Shown here in pieces: positions 60,067 through 64,000 of a DNA stretch of 64,000 nucleotides. The DNA comes from Niabella drilacis (GTDB taxonomy: Bacteria; Bacteroidota; Bacteroidia; Chitinophagales; Chitinophagaceae). Location: assembly GCF_900101395.1 (NCBI RefSeq), contig NZ_FMZO01000002.1:571840-635839 (forward strand), given 5' to 3'. Each line of letters starts with the position of its first letter. The first letter of the stretch is position 1. The notes under the pieces are model-generated. The model had not been told where the DNA came from. It saw only the letters and a list, made by a program, of their open reading frames with translations, and did not search any database. The translations under genes were made by a program, and so were the position numbers.

Positions 60067-61668
60067 ATGGACTGTAAGACCCTAAATCTTTCTTACGCAG
60101 AAACCGGTTTTTTTAGTAAACTGGCGCTGGAGTATTTGAGTAAGGATGAAAAACTAAGACCTTTCTATAATGCGTTTCCTTCGGTTGCTGCGATCGGGGA
60201 TGCCATAGAGCGGAGAAAGAAAACAGCCACCAACCGGCAGCTGTTGGTGCGGGTATTACAGCAGCAGTACGAGGCGGTACCGGCTTCTGCCAAGGTAGCG
60301 GCCAACCTGGCCTTGCTGGAAAAGGAAACCACTTTTACGACCGTTACGGCGCATCAGCCCAACATTTTTACGGGCCCGTTTTATTTTATTTACAAGATCC
60401 TGCATGCTATCCGGCTCGCAGAACAAAGCAAGGAATGGTATCCGCAATATGATTTTGTACCGGTATACTATATGGGAAGCGAAGATGCGGACCTTGATGA
60501 ACTGGGGCATCTTTTTATTGACGGGCAAAAAATGGTTTGGAATACAAACCAGGCAGGTGCCATAGGGCGGATGACGGTGGATAAGGCCCTGCTGGAGCTG
60601 GTAGACCGGATCGGCGCACAAACCGGGGTAGGGCCCTATGGCGATGAGATCGGCGATGCGTTGCGGACCTGTTATAGACCCGGTATTTCCATACAGGAGG
60701 CCACATTTGGATTTGTTCATTTTCTGTTTGCCCGCTATGGCCTGGTTGTGGTGATACCCGATAATGCCGAACTGAAATCCGTTGCCGCCTCTTTGTTTAA
60801 AGATGAATTAAAGAATAGCCGCTCTGTGGCGATAGTAGCAACCACGGCTGCACAGTTAACGGCTGCAGGCTACAAGGTACAGGCCCATAGCCGCGATATT
60901 AACCTGTTCTATTTAGCCGACGGAGGGCGCCACCGGATCGAGCGTTCCGGGAACCGGTGGCAGGTAGTGGATACCTCTCATACATTTTCCGAGGAGGAAA
61001 TAATGCAGGAGGTGGATGCGCATCCCGAGCGCTTTAGTCCCAATGTGATCCTGCGCCCCGTATTCCAGGAAATGATCCTGCCCAATCTTTTGTTTGTAGG
61101 AGGAGGAGGTGAGCTGGCCTACTGGATCCAGTTAAAAGAGGTGTTTAATCATTACGGGATTCCATACCCCTTGCTGGTGTTGCGGAATTCGTTTTTGGTG
61201 CTCAACCGGAAGCAGGCTGTACTGGCGCAAAAGCTGGGATACAGACCGGCACAGCTGTTCCGGCAGCTGCATGAGCTGAAGAATGACTGGATAAAGGTAC
61301 ATTCAGAGAAAGACCTGGATATAGAAGGTGCCCTCGCTGGTATAAAACTGGTTTACGCAGGCCTTGAAGCGCAGGCGGGGCCGGTTGACGCCACCTTATT
61401 ACGCCACATAGAAGCACTGAAGACCACAACCTCAAAACGGATCGGCGAACTGGGTAAAAAAATGCTCCGCGCGGAAAAAAGGAATCACCGGGATGCCATG
61501 AACCAGGTAACAAAATTAAAGGAACAGCTATTCCCGTTAAACAGCCTCCAGGAACGTATTGAAAATTTTATCCCGTTCTATGCGCAGTATGGGAGCTCGT
61601 TGATCGACACCCTTTATAAGCACTCACTGGGGCTGGAGCAGGAGTTTGTAGTATTGGAGGAGTTGTAG
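60067..61668 (+). CDS. bshC: bacillithiol biosynthesis cysteine-adding enzyme
   Basis: 533 residues from the ATG at 60067 (MDCKTLNLSYAETGFFSKL); the open frame extends 13 codons upstream from 60028. BshC features: TVTAHQPNIFTGPFYFIYKILHAIRLAEQ (HQP..GP nucleotide-binding part), FVPVYYMGSEDADLDELGH and the late coiled-coil half (LEAQAGPVDATLLRHIEALKTTTSKRIGELGKKMLRAEKRNHRDAMNQVTKLKEQLFP). It adds cysteine to GlcN-malate to finish bacillithiol, the low-molecular-weight thiol used by the YtxJ-type protein at 36268. bshA and bshB are elsewhere. Confidence 0.94.
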   Translation: MDCKTLNLSYAETGFFSKLALEYLSKDEKLRPFYNAFPSVAAIGDAIERRKKTATNRQLLVRVLQQQYEAVPASAKVAANLALLEKETTFTTVTAHQPNIFTGPFYFIYKILHAIRLAEQSKEWYPQYDFVPVYYMGSEDADLDELGHLFIDGQKMVWNTNQAGAIGRMTVDKALLELVDRIGAQTGVGPYGDEIGDALRTCYRPGISIQEATFGFVHFLFARYGLVVVIPDNAELKSVAASLFKDELKNSRSVAIVATTAAQLTAAGYKVQAHSRDINLFYLADGGRHRIERSGNRWQVVDTSHTFSEEEIMQEVDAHPERFSPNVILRPVFQEMILPNLLFVGGGGELAYWIQLKEVFNHYGIPYPLLVLRNSFLVLNRKQAVLAQKLGYRPAQLFRQLHELKNDWIKVHSEKDLDIEGALAGIKLVYAGLEAQAGPVDATLLRHIEALKTTTSKRIGELGKKMLRAEKRNHRDAMNQVTKLKEQLFPLNSLQERIENFIPFYAQYGSSLIDTLYKHSLGLEQEFVVLEEL

Positions 61669-61996
61669 TTTTAAAATCCCGGGTTTAATGGTAGATCCGC
61701 GTTACACCACTCGCAGATCACGGGCAGGTTCAAAATTCCAGGATAATGTTTAGATCAATTTTTAACTTCTCGTTGATCCCTCTTGGTTTCCCCGTTCGGA
61801 ATCGGGGTTCGGAAGGGGTTTAAAGTTCAACGTTAGATTTCGTTTCATTCCGGGAGTCCTATTACCACTGGTTAGCTCCATTTTCATACCTCATGAGCTT
61901 TCCCCGGTTTAAAGGTTAACGTTGGATTTCATAAACGATAAGTCCAGTCCTTGTTTAGGTCGATACATTTCACTTTTCATCAACTACTACCAGTCC
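61669..61996. other. intergenic region with heptamer-type repeats, no gene
   Basis: Two repeat blocks: TTTAAAG-TTCAACG-TTAGATT (61819-61839) and TTTAAAGG-TTAACG-TTGGATT (61908-61928), the same family as at 46020. The rest of this gap between converging bshC and purE has no open frame of note or terminator that I can see. Confidence 0.6.
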
Positions 61997-62512
61997 TTAG
62001 GAATCAAAATCATTGGGTTGCCCCGCTCCCTTTAACCGCTCCACTTTCTGCAATACTTCGGATTCCATTTTCTGTTTATAAGCAGCGATCTTTTGATAAA
62101 CGGCTTCATCCGCAGCTCCAATAATCTGGGCGGCAAGGATGCCTGCATTTTTAGCAGCGTTGAGGGCCACAGTTGCTACCGGCACCCCATTAGGCATTTG
62201 TAAAATACTCAATACCGAATCCCAGCCATCGATAGAGTTGCTCGATTTTACCGGCACACCAATCACCGGCAACGAGGTAATGGAGGCCACCATGCCCGGC
62301 AGGTGCGCCGCGCCGCCGGCTCCGGCGATGATCACTTTTAAACCCCGGTCCTTTGCCTTTTGTGCATAGGTTACCATGCGCAGGGGCGTGCGGTGTGCAG
62401 ATACAACAGTTATTTCATAATCGATACCGAATGCCTTTAAAACAGCCGCTGCCGGTTCCATCACCGGTAAATCACTGTCGCTGCCCATAATGATGCCTAC
62501 CTGTATTGCCAT
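61997..62512 (-). CDS. purE: N5-carboxyaminoimidazole ribonucleotide mutase
   Basis: 171 residues. Class I PurE motifs: [14 protein letters not shown] (phosphate loop), [16 protein letters not shown] (catalytic His) and [31 protein letters not shown]. It converts N5-CAIR to CAIR in purine synthesis. The usual partner purK is not next to it in the window. The C terminus is slightly longer than E. coli PurE, with a Lys/Glu-rich helix. Confidence 0.97.
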   Translation of the reverse strand: MAIQVGIIMGSDSDLPVMEPAAAVLKAFGIDYEITVVSAHRTPLRMVTYAQKAKDRGLKVIIAGAGGAAHLPGMVASITSLPVIGVPVKSSNSIDGWDSVLSILQMPNGVPVATVALNAAKNAGILAAQIIGAADEAVYQKIAAYKQKMESEVLQKVERLKGAGQPNDFDS

Positions 62513-62631
62513 GCTGCAAAGAACGGTAAAAAGAATGTACTACGCCGCAGGGGCGGGATATTTTTGAGAGGGATGCCGGATTTTCGATGCCTGATAAGCC
62601 CACATTGGCCGCTGAAAACCAAGTGCCCGAA

Positions 62632-62652
62632 TCTCAGGTCTCGATTCTCCCT
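62632..62652 (+). repeat. short heptamer array upstream of pncB
   Basis: TCTCAGG-TCTCGAT-TCTCCCT, the same unit type as in front of aroA. Confidence 0.6.
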
Positions 62653-62670
62653 CCTCTAAACAATTTTATG

Positions 62671-62678
62671 TAGGTTTG
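62671..62678 (+). promoter_or_regulatory. TAnnTTTG element 4 nt before the pncB ATG
   Basis: TAGGTTTG; only AATC separates it from the ATG at 62683, implying leaderless mRNA. Confidence 0.55.
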
Positions 62679-62682
62679 AATC

Positions 62683-63867
62683 ATGAATACTGAAACACAT
62701 TTTCCTTCACCATCGATCCTCGATAATGACTTTTACAAATTTACCATGCAGTGTGCCGTTATGCAGCTGTTCCCGGATGTAAAGGCAAAATATACCTTCA
62801 TTAACCGGGGCGCACATGAATTTCCTGCCGGTTTTGGCGATGCGTTAAGGGTACAGGTAGACCGGATGGCGACGCTGAAATTGACAACGGAAGAACACCG
62901 GTATCTGGAATTGAATTGCCCATACCTGAATGCGGCGTATCTCAACTTTTTGGCCGGTTATGCATATGCTCCCTCCGAGGTGAGCATCCGGCAGGAGGGC
63001 ACAGGGCTGGAGGTTACCGTGGAGGGATATTGGTTCCGCACCATTTTATGGGAAGTGCCTCTCTTATTCCTGGTCAGCGAATTGTATTACCGGCTCACAC
63101 AACAGGAAAGGGATACCGATGACCAGGTAGTGAAAAGCACTATTGAAAAAACAGGGATCTATAAAAAACTGGATGTGCCCGTAGCGGAGTTTGGTACCCG
63201 GCGCCGGCATTCCTATGAAGTGCAGCAACTGGTGGTGGACACGTTGACCCGGTATGGAGGGAGAAGCTTTGTGGGCACCAGTAATGTGCACCTGGCTATG
63301 CGCTCAAAGACGAAACCGATCGGTACCCATGCACACGAATGGTTTATGTTTCACGCGGCTAAATATGGGTTTACGATGGCCAATGCGCTAAGCCTGGAGC
63401 ACTGGACGGATGTGTACCGCGGGGACCTGGGAGTGGCTTTGTCCGACACCTATACCAACGATGTGTTCTTCGAACAGTTTGACAAGAAATTTGCAAAGCT
63501 TTTTGACGGGGTACGGCACGATAGCGGCGACCCCATCGCCTATGCGGAGAAAGTCATTGCGCATTATAAAAAACTGGGTATTAACCCGGCCTATAAGTTC
63601 ATCATTTTTTCTGACGGACTCAATACCGAAAAGGTAGCCGAGATTACACAAGCTACCAAGGGAAAGATCGGTATTTCCTTTGGCATTGGTACCAACCTTA
63701 CCAATGATGTAGGGCTGAAGCCAATGAACATTGTAATGAAACTAACAGCTGTTCAGTTCGATGGCAGACGATGGGTGTCTACCGTAAAGCTTTCGGACGA
63801 AAAAGGCAAACATACAGGCGAGCCAGGTATGATCCGTCTCGCAAAAGAAGTTTTAGATATTGAGTAG
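62683..63867 (+). CDS. pncB: nicotinate phosphoribosyltransferase
   Basis: 394 residues, normal for PncB. Motifs: SILDNDFYKFTMQCAVMQLFPDVKAKYTFINRG, EFGTRRRHSYEVQQLVVDTL, GTSNVHLAMRSKTKPIGTHAHEWFMFHAA (conserved His that is phosphorylated in the ATP-coupled mechanism), GVRHDSGDP and ISFGIGTNLTNDVG. It makes nicotinate mononucleotide from nicotinate, PRPP and ATP in NAD salvage. Its promoter element ends 4 nt before the ATG. Confidence 0.97.
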   Translation: MNTETHFPSPSILDNDFYKFTMQCAVMQLFPDVKAKYTFINRGAHEFPAGFGDALRVQVDRMATLKLTTEEHRYLELNCPYLNAAYLNFLAGYAYAPSEVSIRQEGTGLEVTVEGYWFRTILWEVPLLFLVSELYYRLTQQERDTDDQVVKSTIEKTGIYKKLDVPVAEFGTRRRHSYEVQQLVVDTLTRYGGRSFVGTSNVHLAMRSKTKPIGTHAHEWFMFHAAKYGFTMANALSLEHWTDVYRGDLGVALSDTYTNDVFFEQFDKKFAKLFDGVRHDSGDPIAYAEKVIAHYKKLGINPAYKFIIFSDGLNTEKVAEITQATKGKIGISFGIGTNLTNDVGLKPMNIVMKLTAVQFDGRRWVSTVKLSDEKGKHTGEPGMIRLAKEVLDIE

Positions 63868-63941
63868 CAGATATATATAAATTTAATTATATTAAATGTT
63901 TTATTTAGGCTTTTTGTAACAGAAAAATGCCGGGGTTGCTG

Positions 63942-63949
63942 TACCTTTG
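63942..63949 (+). promoter_or_regulatory. TAnnTTTG element near the window end
   Basis: TACCTTTG about 50 nt before the edge; the gene it would serve lies outside the window. Confidence 0.35.
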
Positions 63950-64000
63950 CGCTGATTTGTGAGAAAAATTCCGCCTGCCGGATATTGACTCTCCCAGAAC

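Overview
The window looks like chromosomal DNA of a Bacteroidota bacterium, most likely family Chitinophagaceae (a Niabella-like genus is my best guess, from gene content only). Signs are three TonB-dependent receptors, SusC/D-free sugar hydrolases, bacillithiol genes (bshC, a ytxJ-type gene), start codons mostly without Shine-Dalgarno sequences, and many copies of the Bacteroidota promoter element TAnnTTTG. I see no prophage, insertion sequence, CRISPR array or rRNA; three tRNA genes are present.

Layout. 1-4.5 kb: a sialic-acid-type uptake cluster (MFS transporter cut by the window edge, sodium:solute symporter, a 5'-truncated dihydrodipicolinate synthase/N-acetylneuraminate lyase family gene, a secreted sialidase-like protein). 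4.5-10 kb: lone Rpn/PD-(D/E)XK nuclease-like gene, YidR-like lipoprotein, AraC regulator, GH32 fructan hydrolase. 10.2-17.3 kb: TetR regulator, TonB receptor, parallel beta-helix lipoprotein, SO2930-family diheme cytochrome c and a Tat-exported metallophosphoesterase. 17.4-22.6 kb: leftward genes for membrane proteins, zinc-ribbon proteins and an SPFH-SHOCT protein. 22.8-28.7 kb: TPR/HTH regulator, tRNA-Arg, marC, and a B12-riboswitch-controlled btuB followed by a broken diphthine-ammonia-ligase-like gene. 28.8-35 kb: TolC and membrane-fusion genes without a pump gene, and a TPP-riboswitch-controlled TonB receptor. 35-48 kb: RRM protein, tRNA-fMet and tRNA-Met, ytxJ-yebC, a secreted beta-helix protein, two transporters, DedA, GH3 glucosidase, RluD-type synthase, lipB. 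48.6-50.3 kb: OmpA-family protein.

50.6-58.6 kb is an aromatic amino acid operon: prephenate dehydratase, aminotransferase, prephenate dehydrogenase, DAHP synthase-chorismate mutase fusion, aroB, aroA, aroC. A 27-codon leader peptide very rich in Phe/Tyr/Trp, followed by a terminator hairpin that can compete with an alternative pairing, precedes it. This is a textbook-like transcription attenuator and the clearest regulatory find. 58.7-64 kb holds glsB/yeaQ-type, purU, bshC, purE and pncB.

Two genome-scale patterns stand out: short imperfect heptanucleotide arrays in many intergenic gaps (one lies in frame inside aroA), and several genes whose TAnnTTTG element ends only 4-5 nt before the ATG, implying leaderless mRNAs. 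Domain assignments are from motif recognition by eye; no database search was run.
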